DNA of 64,000 bases from Marinobacter sp. EhC06 (GCF_001650915.1 NZ_LXYO01000038.1:46032-110031), one strand, 5' to 3'; positions 35,717 to 45,102 are shown, counted from the stretch's first letter. The notes: generated from the sequence alone by a model not told the origin. Numbers and translations: made by a program.

Positions 35717-37459
35717 ATGAAACAGCCGTTGTCGCGAGATACCAGTCTCGAAGTGACCAACCTCGAAGAACTTGCACCGATGGCTGACTATTCACTGATG
35801 GATAGTCTGAACCGTGATCCGGATGCCACTCCCGATGGCGTTGACCACCGGCCAAGACAGGTTTTTTCAGGGCACTATGTTCCGGTCAGGCCCACGCCCA
35901 TCGAGACCCCTGAATACGTTGGCCACAGCGAGAGTTTATTCCGCGAACTAGGCTTTGCGGACAGCCTGGCCCAATCCGATGACTTTATCCGGATGTTCTC
36001 CGGAGACCTCTCACTCGTGCCGGAGCCCATGAGCAAAGTCGGTTGGGCCTGTGGTTACGCGCTTTCCATCTACGGCACCGAATACACCCAGCAGTGCCCG
36101 TTCCAGACCGGCAACGGCTATGGCGACGGCCGAGCAATTTCAGTACTGGAAGCTGTTCTGAACGGTCAGCGCTGGGAAATGCAGCTCAAGGGTGGCGGCC
36201 AGACGCCCTATTGTCGCGGTGCCGATGGACGTGCCGTTTTGCGTTCCAGCGTGCGTGAATTCCTGGCGCAGGAGCACATGCACGCCCTGGGTGTACCGAC
36301 CTCCCGGTCTCTGAGTCTGTATGTATCGAAAACGGAGAGAGTGCGGCGACCCTGGTACTCCGAGGGCTCTCATGCCCTGGATCCGGACCAGCTCATTTCG
36401 GAGCCGGTAGCCATCTCCACGCGTGTGGCCCCGTCATTCATTCGGGTGGGCCAACTTGAACTCTTTGGTCGCAGGGCCCGAAAGCAGGAGCATCCCCGTG
36501 CGCTTGAAGAACTCGAGCAACTGGTACTGCACCTGATTGATCGGGAGTATAACGGCGTTATTGATCAGTCCCTCGATACTCCCACAAAAATCTTGATGCT
36601 CGCGCGGGAATTCCGCAGCCGCCTTGCCTCCCTGGTCGCGAACTGGATCCGGGTTGGTTACTGCCAGGGCAATTTCAACAGTGACAACTGCGCCGCCGGC
36701 GGCTTCACACTGGATTACGGCCCCTTCGGCTTCTGTGAGGTATTTGAACCCTTTTACCAACCATGGACCGGTGGCGGACAGCACTTCTCTTTCCTGAACC
36801 AACCCGCGGCAGCGGAAAGGAACTTTAGAAGTTTCTGTTCAGCCTTGAGGCCTCTGCTAGGCGCTCACGAGGATGAACTGGCTCAACTCGACGAGATTCA
36901 TAGCGGCTTTCCGGAGGTGATGCAGGCGGAAATGGAGAGGATGTGGGCAGCGAAGTTAGGCCTTGAGGTTTTTGACTCTGAACTCTTCAGGGAGTTGATA
37001 GCGCTGATGACCCGAACCCCAGTGGATTACACGATATTCTTTCGTGAGCTTTCGTCGATACCTGACGACATTGAGCCCATAAAAAAGAGCTTTTACAGGC
37101 CATTGGATGAAGCAGGAGGGGCCGAGTCGGAAGGGCTGCTTAAGCGCTGGTCCGACTGGCTTGCCCAGTGGAAATCAAAAACTGGACTCGATGGGGCTGG
37201 CGATGGCTCCCGGCTCCGCGAGGAACGCTCCCGGAGCATGAAGCGCGTGAACCCGAAATACACCATGCGCGAGTGGTTCGTGGTTCCTGTCTATCAGCGG
37301 GCATCCGAGGGTGATTATCGGCCACTGAGAGAGTTGCAGGATGTATTGACGCAACCTTACGCCGAGCAATCGAATGCCGTCGAGTCGCACTACTACCGGC
37401 TGAAGCCGTCAGAGTTGTTCAATCTTGGTGGGTATTCCCACTACAGCTGCTCGTCGTGA
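35717..37459 (+). CDS. selO: Protein adenylyltransferase SelO (YdiU family)
   Basis: Pseudokinase-fold enzyme that AMPylates proteins and supports redox homeostasis. The 580-residue protein is larger than E. coli SelO. Visible are TGNGYGDGRAIS, MQLKGGGQTPYCRGADGRAVLRSSVREFLAQE (in parts LKGGGQTPY and GRAVLRSSVREF), and GNFNSDNCAAGGFTLDYGPFGF with the catalytic/metal Asn and Asp residues. The protein ends SCSS, so Cys stands third from the end, where human SelO carries selenocysteine. N-terminal 40 residues are variable. It has no clear operon partner. Confidence 0.93.
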   Translation: MKQPLSRDTSLEVTNLEELAPMADYSLMDSLNRDPDATPDGVDHRPRQVFSGHYVPVRPTPIETPEYVGHSESLFRELGFADSLAQSDDFIRMFSGDLSLVPEPMSKVGWACGYALSIYGTEYTQQCPFQTGNGYGDGRAISVLEAVLNGQRWEMQLKGGGQTPYCRGADGRAVLRSSVREFLAQEHMHALGVPTSRSLSLYVSKTERVRRPWYSEGSHALDPDQLISEPVAISTRVAPSFIRVGQLELFGRRARKQEHPRALEELEQLVLHLIDREYNGVIDQSLDTPTKILMLAREFRSRLASLVANWIRVGYCQGNFNSDNCAAGGFTLDYGPFGFCEVFEPFYQPWTGGGQHFSFLNQPAAAERNFRSFCSALRPLLGAHEDELAQLDEIHSGFPEVMQAEMERMWAAKLGLEVFDSELFRELIALMTRTPVDYTIFFRELSSIPDDIEPIKKSFYRPLDEAGGAESEGLLKRWSDWLAQWKSKTGLDGAGDGSRLREERSRSMKRVNPKYTMREWFVVPVYQRASEGDYRPLRELQDVLTQPYAEQSNAVESHYYRLKPSELFNLGGYSHYSCSS

Positions 37460-37602
37460 CCAGTGTCTCGTCTGGTTAACTCGCTGATCAGACGGGGCGC
37501 CAGTTACCAAACTTTACAAATTGCCAAACCTATCAAGGTCTCCGGCCATCACATCCCCTAAAGTAGCGGCACAACCTCTAACAAGGATAAACGGTTGCCG
37601 CG

Positions 37603-39486
37603 ATGAAACGCCTCATTGGTCTCTCTGTTACTGCTTTCTCTCTCACCCTGGCCGGTTGCGGTGAGGAATCCGACCAGCTGCCCGTGGACGGGCGGGATTT
37701 CGATGGCGTGGAGTACAGTGAACCTGCACCCTATACCGGCAAGGTCATCGACGGATACCTCGAGAATGCTCGGGTGTGGCTGGATCTGGATGGTGACAGT
37801 CAGTTCACGCCGGGGCCCCTGGTTATAGAACTGGATAACGGCAGTGAAGTCACCCTTGCTTCGGGCGAACCCACTGCAGTGAGTGGTGCCGGCGGTCGTT
37901 TCGTAATGGATATTTCGGAGCTGGTTCTGGATCCTGCAGTGGGCCCGGACCTTGATCCAAGAGACTATTCGCTGCATGCCGTGGCCTTGCCGGGTAAAAC
38001 ACTTGAGGAAACTCGCAACGGTAACGTCCCGGTGGCCAGTGCCTATCTGATGTCGGCGCCTCCCGGTGTTCGCAATATCACGCCACTGACAACACTGGCC
38101 CGCTATCGGGGCATCGTCGGGCTGGGTTCGTTCCTGGAAACGCCTTCAGGCATCGCTGCCAGCCTGGCCGATCTGAATCTGGTGCGCGATTATATCCTCG
38201 CCCGGGACGAGCGCTCACACGCCTATGCCAGGGCATTGGCACGGTTCATGGCGAGCCAGATTCCAGCTGCCTATAACGACCTGCTGGCAGCGGGAGACAG
38301 TGACGGCACGGAGCGATTCCTGAGCAAGGAAGCGGCGTTTCTACTGGGTGTGTCTCTGGTACAGAATGCCGGCGATGTCATCGCCGTGGTTGATGCCGCC
38401 GCCCAGGGTGATTTTGCCAATGTCGACGTTGATGCCCTGACGCTGCCCGAAGTGGATGTGGAACTGAGCGACCCGGTGCTGCTGACCAGCCAGAAGGTCT
38501 ACGCCGAGCCCGCCAATCAGGACACTCTGCCTGCCAGTCGCTCCGGCCTGCAGATCTCCGCCGAGCTGGCCTTCGATTACAGTGAGGGCGGGCGCCTGCT
38601 ATCGGTCTCCGCGAACGGCTGTCTGGCACCCTCCATGCCGGAGCTGGCAAGACTGATCGGTGTGAATGGCTATATGGCGGACCTGCAAACCCAGTGGCTA
38701 CCGTCCGCCGCGCTTTCGGATCAGAGCCGCTTGAATTTCGACGAGGAGGGCACGGATGAACGCCTGATTTTCGATTGGGACAACCGCCGCATTTACTTCG
38801 AGACCAGCACCACCTGCCATGTGCACAGGGGGATTTCGGCAGATTCAACGGAGCTGGGCGGCCCTCCAGAGGTTACCTACAGCTGGACGAGGGACAGTGG
38901 TGATCTCGTGGAATTGGTTGCAGAGATTCGTGACGGGGCAACCCGTACGCTGGTTCCGGAAACCGAAAATTCGTCGTCCGTGTTTCCCGGTTACCGGATT
39001 TCAGAGCAGGGCAGTGAGGTGGAAGCCGTAACGTTTTCCGCCGGTATCAACCGCTGTGACCCTCAGGAGGATGCCGCCGAAGCAAACCAGGTTGTAAACG
39101 GCGTTCAGGCGTACCAGTTTTCAGGCTATGAACCACAGCCAGAAGGCTTTACCGATCCGGTTCTTGAGTTCGATCGAAGGGGGTTTTCTGAAGATGAGCC
39201 GCCGTATCTGCGACTGTTGCGCTATGGATTCCTCGATCCGATTCGGCTCCAGCTGTCCCGGGTGACCGGTGATGGCAGTTTCGAATGGGCGATGAATTAC
39301 CCTGCAGCTGACGGACCAGGCTTTGTTGCTGAACAACCGAATCTAATTCGCGATGCCTACCTTAAACCATACAATGCGGGTGGTGACTGTGGGCGCGAGT
39401 TCGAGGGTGTGCCCAATTCCGCTTATGCGCGGGTGGAGTATAGCTACCAGCGTTTGTCTGAGTATCTGGTTGGGTTGCTGCAATAG
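37603..39486 (+). CDS. Large lipoprotein of unknown function, 627 aa
   Basis: Predicted lipoprotein that I do not recognise. The signal peptide ends in a lipobox LAGC, giving lipidated Cys19 followed by Gly-Glu-Glu, so outer-membrane sorting is likely. Residues about 45-65 contain GKVIDGYLENARVWLDLDGD, an acidic stretch seen in some large surface proteins. The middle has TPLTTLARYRGIVG and helical AYARALARFMASQI. The C-terminal part has several Cys (C334, C401 region, C480 region) and many aromatic residues. Role could be surface display or polymer binding; this is a guess. Confidence 0.75.
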   Translation: MKRLIGLSVTAFSLTLAGCGEESDQLPVDGRDFDGVEYSEPAPYTGKVIDGYLENARVWLDLDGDSQFTPGPLVIELDNGSEVTLASGEPTAVSGAGGRFVMDISELVLDPAVGPDLDPRDYSLHAVALPGKTLEETRNGNVPVASAYLMSAPPGVRNITPLTTLARYRGIVGLGSFLETPSGIAASLADLNLVRDYILARDERSHAYARALARFMASQIPAAYNDLLAAGDSDGTERFLSKEAAFLLGVSLVQNAGDVIAVVDAAAQGDFANVDVDALTLPEVDVELSDPVLLTSQKVYAEPANQDTLPASRSGLQISAELAFDYSEGGRLLSVSANGCLAPSMPELARLIGVNGYMADLQTQWLPSAALSDQSRLNFDEEGTDERLIFDWDNRRIYFETSTTCHVHRGISADSTELGGPPEVTYSWTRDSGDLVELVAEIRDGATRTLVPETENSSSVFPGYRISEQGSEVEAVTFSAGINRCDPQEDAAEANQVVNGVQAYQFSGYEPQPEGFTDPVLEFDRRGFSEDEPPYLRLLRYGFLDPIRLQLSRVTGDGSFEWAMNYPAADGPGFVAEQPNLIRDAYLKPYNAGGDCGREFEGVPNSAYARVEYSYQRLSEYLVGLLQ

Positions 39487-39509
39487 GCAATATTGCGCCC
39501 GATTTTTTT
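39480..39509 (+). terminator. Possible terminator after lipoprotein gene
   Basis: GCAATA (39480-39485) and TATTGC (39491-39496) form a 6-bp stem around GGCAA, followed after six bases by a run of seven T (39503-39509). The stem is short and the T-run distant, so I call it only as possible. Confidence 0.4.
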
Positions 39510-39605
39510 CTGGCTGCAGGCAAAGGAATTACAGAAATCGGCGATTATTCAAAGGGATCTGGAATTTGGCCGGCTAGCCAATTTGCCACTTCCTGAGGGA
39601 GGAAG

Positions 39606-39692
39606 TGGTGCCGAGGAGAGGACTTGAACCTCCACGGGGTTGCCCCCACTAGCACCTGAAGCTAGCGTGTCTACCAATTTCACCACCTCGGC
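39606..39692 (-). tRNA. tRNA-Leu(CAG)
   Basis: The minus strand folds as a class II tRNA of 87 nt including an encoded CCA. The acceptor stem is GCCGAGG/CCTCGGC with discriminator A, the D-region is GGTGGTGAAATTGGTAGACACGC-like, and the anticodon stem CTAGC/GCTAG encloses TTCAGGT, so the anticodon is CAG. A long variable arm (TGGGGGCAACCCCG) and the TTCAAGT T-loop follow. It reads CUG, the commonest Leu codon in high-GC genomes. Confidence 0.97.
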
Positions 39693-39943
39693 AGGTGATT
39701 TGCAGAACTTTAGCTTGTTGAAAACTAAACGTTTCTGCCAGCGTTGAGGTGTGTCCCTCAACCGATGGCGCGTACTTTAATAATTCCGGCCTGGGCTGTC
39801 AAACATTTTTTCGCAAAAAGAATGGCAGGTATTTATGCCTATTCCGGGCAGGTTGATAGGCAGGAGCTGCATCCCAACGTTATACTCGTTGCAAACGAAT
39901 CTAAACTGTGCCGCGTTGGCACAGCCTCAGGACAAGGATCCGA

Positions 39944-42517
39944 ATGGTTTCCAGGAAGAAAAACGACCGGGATCCTCACGCCAGCCGTGAGGCCCAGAAA
40001 TACGATAATCCTATTCAAAGCCGGGAATTTATCCTCTCGCACCTCAAGGAGCGCGGGGCGCCCGCAACACATGAAACATTGTGTTCAGAGCTTGGGCAGT
40101 CGTCAGAGGAGGGCATTGAGGCTCTTCGCAGGCGACTGATTGCCATGTGTCGGGATGGGCAACTGATCTGCAACCGGCGTGGCGCCTACCTCCCCATCGA
40201 AGAAGCTGATCTGGTTACCGGTCGGGTAATTGGCCACAAAGACGGTTTCGGCTTTCTGGTGCCGGATGATGGCGGTTCTGATCTGTTTCTCACCGCTCGG
40301 CAGATGCGCCAGGTGTTCCATGGTGATCGCGTGGCGGCACGGGTTGATCGGGTTGACGATCGCGGTCGACGCGAGGGCGTGATCGTTGAGGTTCTGGAAT
40401 ACCGGACCAGTCAGACGGTGGGACGCTTTTTCCAGGAAAGCGGTATCAGCTTCGTTGTTCCGGAAAACGCGAGGATCAACCATGAAGTTCTGATTCCCCA
40501 GGAAAATTGCGGCAATGCCCGCCATGGCCAGTACGTTGTGGTGGACATAGTTCGCCAGCCCACTGTGCGCACGCAGCCATTGGGCAAGGTTGTTGAGGTC
40601 CTTGGCGAACATATGGCACCGGGGATGGAAATTGACGTTGCCATCCGTTCCTATGACATTCCCCATAGCTGGCCGCCAGCTGTTGGTGAGCAGACGGCAG
40701 AAATTCCGGAAGAGGTCACAGAGAAAGACAAGGCCAACCGGAAGGATATCCGCAATCTCAGGCTGGTAACCATTGACGACGAAACGGCCCGTGATTTCGA
40801 TGATGCCGTCTATTGCGAGCCAAGGCCCCGTGGCGGCTATCGCCTGCTGGTTGCGATTGCCGACGTTTCCCACTATGTCCGGCCGGGTACACCGCTGGAT
40901 GAAGAGGCGGTAAACCGCAGTACGTCGGTTTATTTCCCGGATCACGTCGTGCCAATGCTGCCGGAAAAGCTGTCCAATGGCCTCTGTTCGCTGAACCCCG
41001 GGGTGGATCGTCTCTGCATGGTGGCCGATATGACCATCAGCGCCGCGGGTAACATCAGTAGTTATAGCTTCTATCAGGCGGTCATGTTCAGTCATGCGCG
41101 GCTTACCTACAACAAGGTAAGCACCATGTTGGAGCACCCGGACACCGAGCAGGGCTACAAGCTGTGTGAGCAATACGCCAATGTGCTCCCGCAGTTACAC
41201 AATCTCTACGGCCTTTACCAGTTGCTGCGCAAGGCCCGTACCGAGCGTGGCGCAATCGATTTCGAAACCACCGAAACCAAGATCGTGTTTGACGCCGACC
41301 GGAAAATCGAAGAGATCGTTCCGGTGCAGCGCAACGATGCCCACAAGATCATCGAGGAATGCATGCTGTGCGCGAACGTTGCGACAGCGCGATTCCTGAA
41401 AAAACACAAACTCCCGGCACTTTACCGGGTGCACGATGGCCCTTCAGAAGAGCGGCTCAACGCGGTTCGGCTGTTCCTGGGTGAGTTGGGGCTGCAATTG
41501 GGTGGTGGCGATAACCCCACCTCTGCGGACTATCAGGAACTGCTGAATAGTATCAAGGACCGCTCGGATGCCAATGTGATCCAGACGGTGATGCTGCGTT
41601 CACTCAGCCAGGCGGTATACAGTCCTGAAGAGGGTGGCCATTTTGGCCTTGGTTATGCGGGTTATGCCCACTTCACGTCGCCGATCCGACGTTACCCGGA
41701 TTTGATTAATCACAGGGCCATCAAATCGGTGATTCACGGAGGGCAGCCGTCCAAGGATGTGGTTCCGCCTCCGAAGCCGGATCCCGAGCTTTCCGAGTAT
41801 CCCTACGATTTGGCCCGGATGGAGCAGCTGGGTGAGCATACATCCATGGCGGAGCGGCGTGCCGATGACGCCACCCGGGATGTCATGGCCTGGCTGAAGT
41901 GTGAGTACCTGAGTGATCATGTCGGTGAGGACTATGATGGCGTGATTGCTTCAGTGGTGCCCTTTGGCTTCTTCGTTGAGCTCTCGGGAGTCTACATAGA
42001 GGGATTGGTGCACGTGTCGACGCTGAGCGGCGACTTCTTCCATCACGATTCAGCCAAACATCGTCTCATCGGTGAACGCACGGCAATGAGTTTCCGGCTT
42101 GGTGATGAGGTCCGGGTGAAGGTTGTTCGGGTCGGTATGGAAGACCGGAAGATAGACCTGGAACTGATCAGCGAGCCGGTTCACCGGCAGGCAGATCGTG
42201 ACGCTCTCAAGGTTCCTGATAAAGGGGAGAGAGGAAAGGGAAAACGCGGCCCTGGCAAGGGTGGCAAGCCCTCCGGCAGAACCAGGCCTGGCCAGAAAGG
42301 CGCGTCACCCGGCGAGTCTGGCCCGAAGCGCCCGAGGAAACGCCCGGCTTCGCAGAAGAAAAAGGCGGGCCCCGAGACGTTTGATGACGATGAAACACCC
42401 TCTGCCAGGGACGAACTGGTAGCTAGAGCTGCAAAGCTTGCCCTGAAGAAAGGCAAAAAAGGCAGTGCCGCTGGCAAAGGCGATAAGAAAGCCAAGCCGC
42501 GCAAATCAGGCAAGTAA
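39944..42517 (+). CDS. rnr: Ribonuclease R
   Basis: 3-prime to 5-prime exoribonuclease that degrades structured RNA, important in the cold and in rRNA and tmRNA quality control. The 857-residue protein has an N-terminal helix-turn-helix region, cold-shock domains (TGRVIGHKDGFGFLVPDDGG), the RNB catalytic core (VTIDDETARDFDDAVYCE with catalytic Asp residues; HFTSPIRRYPDLINHR), an S1 domain (VIASVVPFGFFVELSGVYIEGLVH) and a Lys/Arg/Gly-rich tail of about 110 residues. ATG 39944 follows AAGGA. It begins the rnr-rlmB block after tRNA-Leu. Confidence 0.97.
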   Translation: MVSRKKNDRDPHASREAQKYDNPIQSREFILSHLKERGAPATHETLCSELGQSSEEGIEALRRRLIAMCRDGQLICNRRGAYLPIEEADLVTGRVIGHKDGFGFLVPDDGGSDLFLTARQMRQVFHGDRVAARVDRVDDRGRREGVIVEVLEYRTSQTVGRFFQESGISFVVPENARINHEVLIPQENCGNARHGQYVVVDIVRQPTVRTQPLGKVVEVLGEHMAPGMEIDVAIRSYDIPHSWPPAVGEQTAEIPEEVTEKDKANRKDIRNLRLVTIDDETARDFDDAVYCEPRPRGGYRLLVAIADVSHYVRPGTPLDEEAVNRSTSVYFPDHVVPMLPEKLSNGLCSLNPGVDRLCMVADMTISAAGNISSYSFYQAVMFSHARLTYNKVSTMLEHPDTEQGYKLCEQYANVLPQLHNLYGLYQLLRKARTERGAIDFETTETKIVFDADRKIEEIVPVQRNDAHKIIEECMLCANVATARFLKKHKLPALYRVHDGPSEERLNAVRLFLGELGLQLGGGDNPTSADYQELLNSIKDRSDANVIQTVMLRSLSQAVYSPEEGGHFGLGYAGYAHFTSPIRRYPDLINHRAIKSVIHGGQPSKDVVPPPKPDPELSEYPYDLARMEQLGEHTSMAERRADDATRDVMAWLKCEYLSDHVGEDYDGVIASVVPFGFFVELSGVYIEGLVHVSTLSGDFFHHDSAKHRLIGERTAMSFRLGDEVRVKVVRVGMEDRKIDLELISEPVHRQADRDALKVPDKGERGKGKRGPGKGGKPSGRTRPGQKGASPGESGPKRPRKRPASQKKKAGPETFDDDETPSARDELVARAAKLALKKGKKGSAAGKGDKKAKPRKSGK

Positions 42518-42532
42518 CAGGAAGCAGAATCA

Positions 42533-43270
42533 GTGTCCGGAGAATTTGTGTTTGGCTGGCACGCGGTTGAGGCTGTCCTCAAGCGCGAGCCAGAACGTTT
42601 ACAGCAGGTCTGGATTCAGACCGGCAGGCAGGATAAGCGGGTCAAGAGCATTACCGATGCCCTGGATAGCCTGGGTGTGCGTTGGAAAGTTGTGCATCGT
42701 AAAGAGCTCGACGAGCGCGTGTCCGGAGTGCATCAGGGGATTGTCGCGGCCGTCAGTGAGAGCCGGGAGTGGACGGAAGACGATCTGCTGGCGCAGCTGG
42801 CGGGCAGTGACAAGCCGCCGTTTCTGCTTGTACTGGATGGCGTGACCGATCCCCATAATCTTGGCGCCTGCATGCGCACCGCCGATGCCGTGGGAATTCA
42901 GGCGGTCATTGTCCCCAAGGACAAGTCCGCTTCGCTGACCCCGGTTGCCCGCAAGGTTGCCTGTGGTGCTGCCGAGACTGTGCCCTTTGTGCGGGTTACC
43001 AATCTCGCCCGCTTTCTGCGTAGTTTGCAGGATCAGGGGGTCTGGCTGATCGGCACCGCCGGTGAGGCGGACGCAACGCTCTACCAGGCCGATTTCAAGG
43101 GCCCGGTGGCCCTGGTGATGGGGGCGGAAGGCAAGGGCATGCGCCGGTTGACCCGGGAGCACTGTGACCAGCTGATCAATATCCCCATGCTCGGCCACGT
43201 GGATAGCCTCAACGTATCCGTGGCTACGGGTGTTTGCCTATACGAAGCCCTGCGTCAACGGCTTGGTTAA
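42533..43270 (+). CDS. rlmB: 23S rRNA (guanosine-2251-2-prime-O) methyltransferase
   Basis: SPOUT methyltransferase that 2-prime-O-methylates G2251 of 23S rRNA, near the P loop. The 245-residue protein has the N-terminal L30e-like substrate-binding domain (FGWHAVEAVLKREPERL) and the SpoU-type catalytic domain with LDGVTDPHNLGACMRTADAVG, VMGAEGKGMRRL and the knot end IPMLGHVDSLNVSVATGVCLYEA. Start is GTG 42533 with an AGGAAGC box. It follows rnr after 15 bp, so the two are probably co-transcribed. Confidence 0.96.
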   Translation: MSGEFVFGWHAVEAVLKREPERLQQVWIQTGRQDKRVKSITDALDSLGVRWKVVHRKELDERVSGVHQGIVAAVSESREWTEDDLLAQLAGSDKPPFLLVLDGVTDPHNLGACMRTADAVGIQAVIVPKDKSASLTPVARKVACGAAETVPFVRVTNLARFLRSLQDQGVWLIGTAGEADATLYQADFKGPVALVMGAEGKGMRRLTREHCDQLINIPMLGHVDSLNVSVATGVCLYEALRQRLG

Positions 43271-43308
43271 CCCTTGCACACAGGGCATTCCCCGCCTAGA
43301 ATACGTGA

Positions 43309-43331
43309 CCCCTTTTCCAAGGGGTGGTTTT
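43309..43331 (+). terminator. Weak hairpin after rlmB
   Basis: CCCCTT (43309-43314) pairs with AAGGGG (43319-43324) around TTCC, followed by TGGTTTTG. It may partly end the rnr-rlmB transcript before the ribosomal operon. Confidence 0.35.
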
Positions 43332-43355
43332 GTATTGCCTGAATGCAGGCAATAC
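43332..43355 (+). repeat. Perfect 10-bp inverted repeat upstream of rpsF
   Basis: GTATTGCCTG (43332-43341) and CAGGCAATAC (43346-43355) form a perfect stem with an AATG loop. There is no T-tract after it. It lies about 160 bp before rpsF and could be a protein-binding site, or part of a terminator/anti-terminator pair with the preceding hairpin. Confidence 0.5.
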
Positions 43356-43413
43356 GGGGCCAAGCTTTTGATCAAGCCTTTCTTGTAAAGCCTTATTGAT
43401 AAAGCAAAAAGAA

Positions 43414-43482
43414 ACCGGCAGCAGAATGCTGTCAACTCCTTGCTTTCATGTTTGTCGGTCGCGGGTTCAAAGCCGTGCCGGT
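43414..43482 (+). promoter_or_regulatory. Structured leader of the rpsF operon, candidate S6:S18 site
   Basis: ACCGGCA (43414-43420) can pair with TGCCGGT (43476-43482). Inside are a small hairpin CAGC-AGAAT-GCTG and a second possible CGG/CCG pairing near the base. The element ends 34 bp before rpsF. Ribosomal protein S6:S18 binds CCG-containing leaders of rpsF operons in many bacteria. The position and CCG fit, but I have not matched the full consensus. Confidence 0.4.
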
Positions 43483-43516
43483 AAAAAGGAAGCTGTTTAA
43501 ACCGTAGGGAGAACTC

Positions 43517-43933
43517 ATGCGTCACTACGAAATCGTTTTTATGGTACATCCGGATCAGAGCGAGCAGGTGCCCGCGATGATCGAGCGTTATACCGGCGTC
43601 ATCACTGAAGATGGCGGCAAGGTACATCGCCTGGAAGATTGGGGCCGTCGTCACCTGGCATACCCGATCAACAAGATTCACAAGGCTCACTACGTACTGA
43701 TGAACGTTGAATGTTCACAGGCCGCGATGGACGAGCTGACTCACAACTTCCGTTTCAACGATGCAATCATCCGCGACATGATCCTGCGCCGTGATGGTGC
43801 GGATACAGACCTGTCCCCGATGAAAGCTTCCGAGTCCCGTGAAGACCGTCGTGGCGGCGATGATCGCCCGCGTCGTTCAGCCGAATCTGACGAGCCACGT
43901 CAGCGTGCTGAAACCCAGGACGAAGAAGAGTAA
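43517..43933 (+). CDS. rpsF: 30S ribosomal protein S6
   Basis: Ribosomal protein that binds the platform of the 30S subunit as a pair with S18. The 138-residue protein has the family start MRHYEIVFMVHPDQSEQVPAM and the RLEDWGRRHLAYPINKIHKAHYVLMN region. The C-terminal 40 residues are a charged Asp/Glu/Arg-rich tail; E. coli S6 has a Glu tail added by RimK. It begins the rpsF-rpsR-44216-rplI operon. Confidence 0.98.
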   Translation: MRHYEIVFMVHPDQSEQVPAMIERYTGVITEDGGKVHRLEDWGRRHLAYPINKIHKAHYVLMNVECSQAAMDELTHNFRFNDAIIRDMILRRDGADTDLSPMKASESREDRRGGDDRPRRSAESDEPRQRAETQDEEE

Positions 43934-43958
43934 TTAACCGGAGTTGAGGAGTTAAGTT

Positions 43959-44189
43959 ATGGCTCGTTTTTTCAGACGTCGTAAGTTCTGCCGCTTCACG
44001 GCAGAGGGTGTTAAGGAGATCGATTACAAAGATCTGGACACCCTGAAAGGCTACATCACTGAAACCGGCAAAATCGTGCCCAGCCGCATCACCGGCACCA
44101 AAGCACGTTATCAGCGTCAGCTGGCTACCGCTATCAAGCGTGCCCGCTACCTGGCACTGCTGCCGTACTCGGACAGCCACGATAACTAA
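43959..44189 (+). CDS. rpsR: 30S ribosomal protein S18
   Basis: Small 76-residue ribosomal protein that forms a heterodimer with S6 on 16S rRNA. It shows RRRKFCRFTAEGVKEIDYKD and the C-terminal RITGTKARYQRQLATAIKRARYLALLPYSD, the S18 signature (given in parts). It has a clean GGAG box before ATG 43959 and follows rpsF by 25 bp. Confidence 0.98.
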   Translation: MARFFRRRKFCRFTAEGVKEIDYKDLDTLKGYITETGKIVPSRITGTKARYQRQLATAIKRARYLALLPYSDSHDN

Positions 44190-44215
44190 GTAACAGAAAC
44201 ACAGGACTTGGGACC

Positions 44216-45082
44216 ATGCGTGCACTTGCACAGTATGTAATGCGCGGTCCCCTCCAGGCCGGCGGGGTAGCAGCAGTCACAACTGCCGTACCCTTGTTGT
44301 TCTGGATTGGCGCAGCCGTTGTCGGCCTGGTAATCCTGAGGCTCGGCATCAGTCAGGGGCTCAATATCGGGCTCTGGGCATTACTTCCGGCGCTTGGCTG
44401 GAGCATTTTCGGGCAGGACCCGACTGCTCTGGCTGTGTTGCTCCAGGTTATGCTCATGGCGTCACTGATCAGAACCACGCTGTCCTGGGAAAAAGCTCTG
44501 CTTGCGGGAAGTTTTCTCGCAATCGTCACAGGCCTGATGTTGCCTGTGGTCTACCCGGGGTTACTGGATGATCTGGTCCAGGCCGGGGTGAGTTTTTACC
44601 AACAGTACAATGCCGAAATTGCGAAGAGTCTCGGCGATGACCTCGATAGGGTTATCCGGGACACGATGAACGCGAGCATGGCAGGCACCTACCTGGCAAC
44701 GGGTGTGGGCATGACCATGCTGGCGCGGGCCTGGCAGGCGGGGCTTTATAACCCCGGTGGATTCCGCAAGGAATTTCATGGTCTGCGCCTTTCACCGCCA
44801 ATTGCGGTGTTGTGTGCGGTGACCATGGTGGTTGGTCCGTTCCTCGGACTGAACTCCATGCTGCTGGCCTGGGCTGCGGGAACGCCGCTGTTCCTCGCCA
44901 GCCTGGCACTTGTGCACGGTGTTGTTGGTTTGAAAAAGCTCAGTGGGAACTGGCTGGCGATGTTCTATGTCGCACTGGTCCTTTTGGGCCCAAGTCTGAT
45001 GATTCTGTTAGTGGTTCTGGCTTTTGTGGATAGCTGGCTGGATATCCGGAGGCGTATAAGCCCTGCCGGGCCGGCTGAATAA
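44216..45082 (+). CDS. Hypothetical membrane protein in the ribosomal operon (DUF2232-like)
   Basis: A 288-residue polytopic membrane protein with about eight hydrophobic segments. Its function is not known. The same slot between rpsR and rplI in Pseudomonas holds a DUF2232-like membrane protein, so this is its likely orthologue. The only strongly polar stretch (residues about 110-150, YNAEIAKSLGDDLDRVIRD) is probably outside the membrane. It is co-oriented with short gaps on both sides, so it should share the ribosomal transcript. A link to translation or envelope is not established. Confidence 0.82.
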   Translation: MRALAQYVMRGPLQAGGVAAVTTAVPLLFWIGAAVVGLVILRLGISQGLNIGLWALLPALGWSIFGQDPTALAVLLQVMLMASLIRTTLSWEKALLAGSFLAIVTGLMLPVVYPGLLDDLVQAGVSFYQQYNAEIAKSLGDDLDRVIRDTMNASMAGTYLATGVGMTMLARAWQAGLYNPGGFRKEFHGLRLSPPIAVLCAVTMVVGPFLGLNSMLLAWAAGTPLFLASLALVHGVVGLKKLSGNWLAMFYVALVLLGPSLMILLVVLAFVDSWLDIRRRISPAGPAE

Positions 45083-45102
45083 AGCACGAAGAGGTTAACG
45101 AG

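Noticed and set aside
42181..42582. A minus-strand frame opposite the end of rnr
   Set aside because: It is the antisense of the Lys/Gly-rich RNase R tail, giving a Pro/Phe-rich low-complexity peptide.
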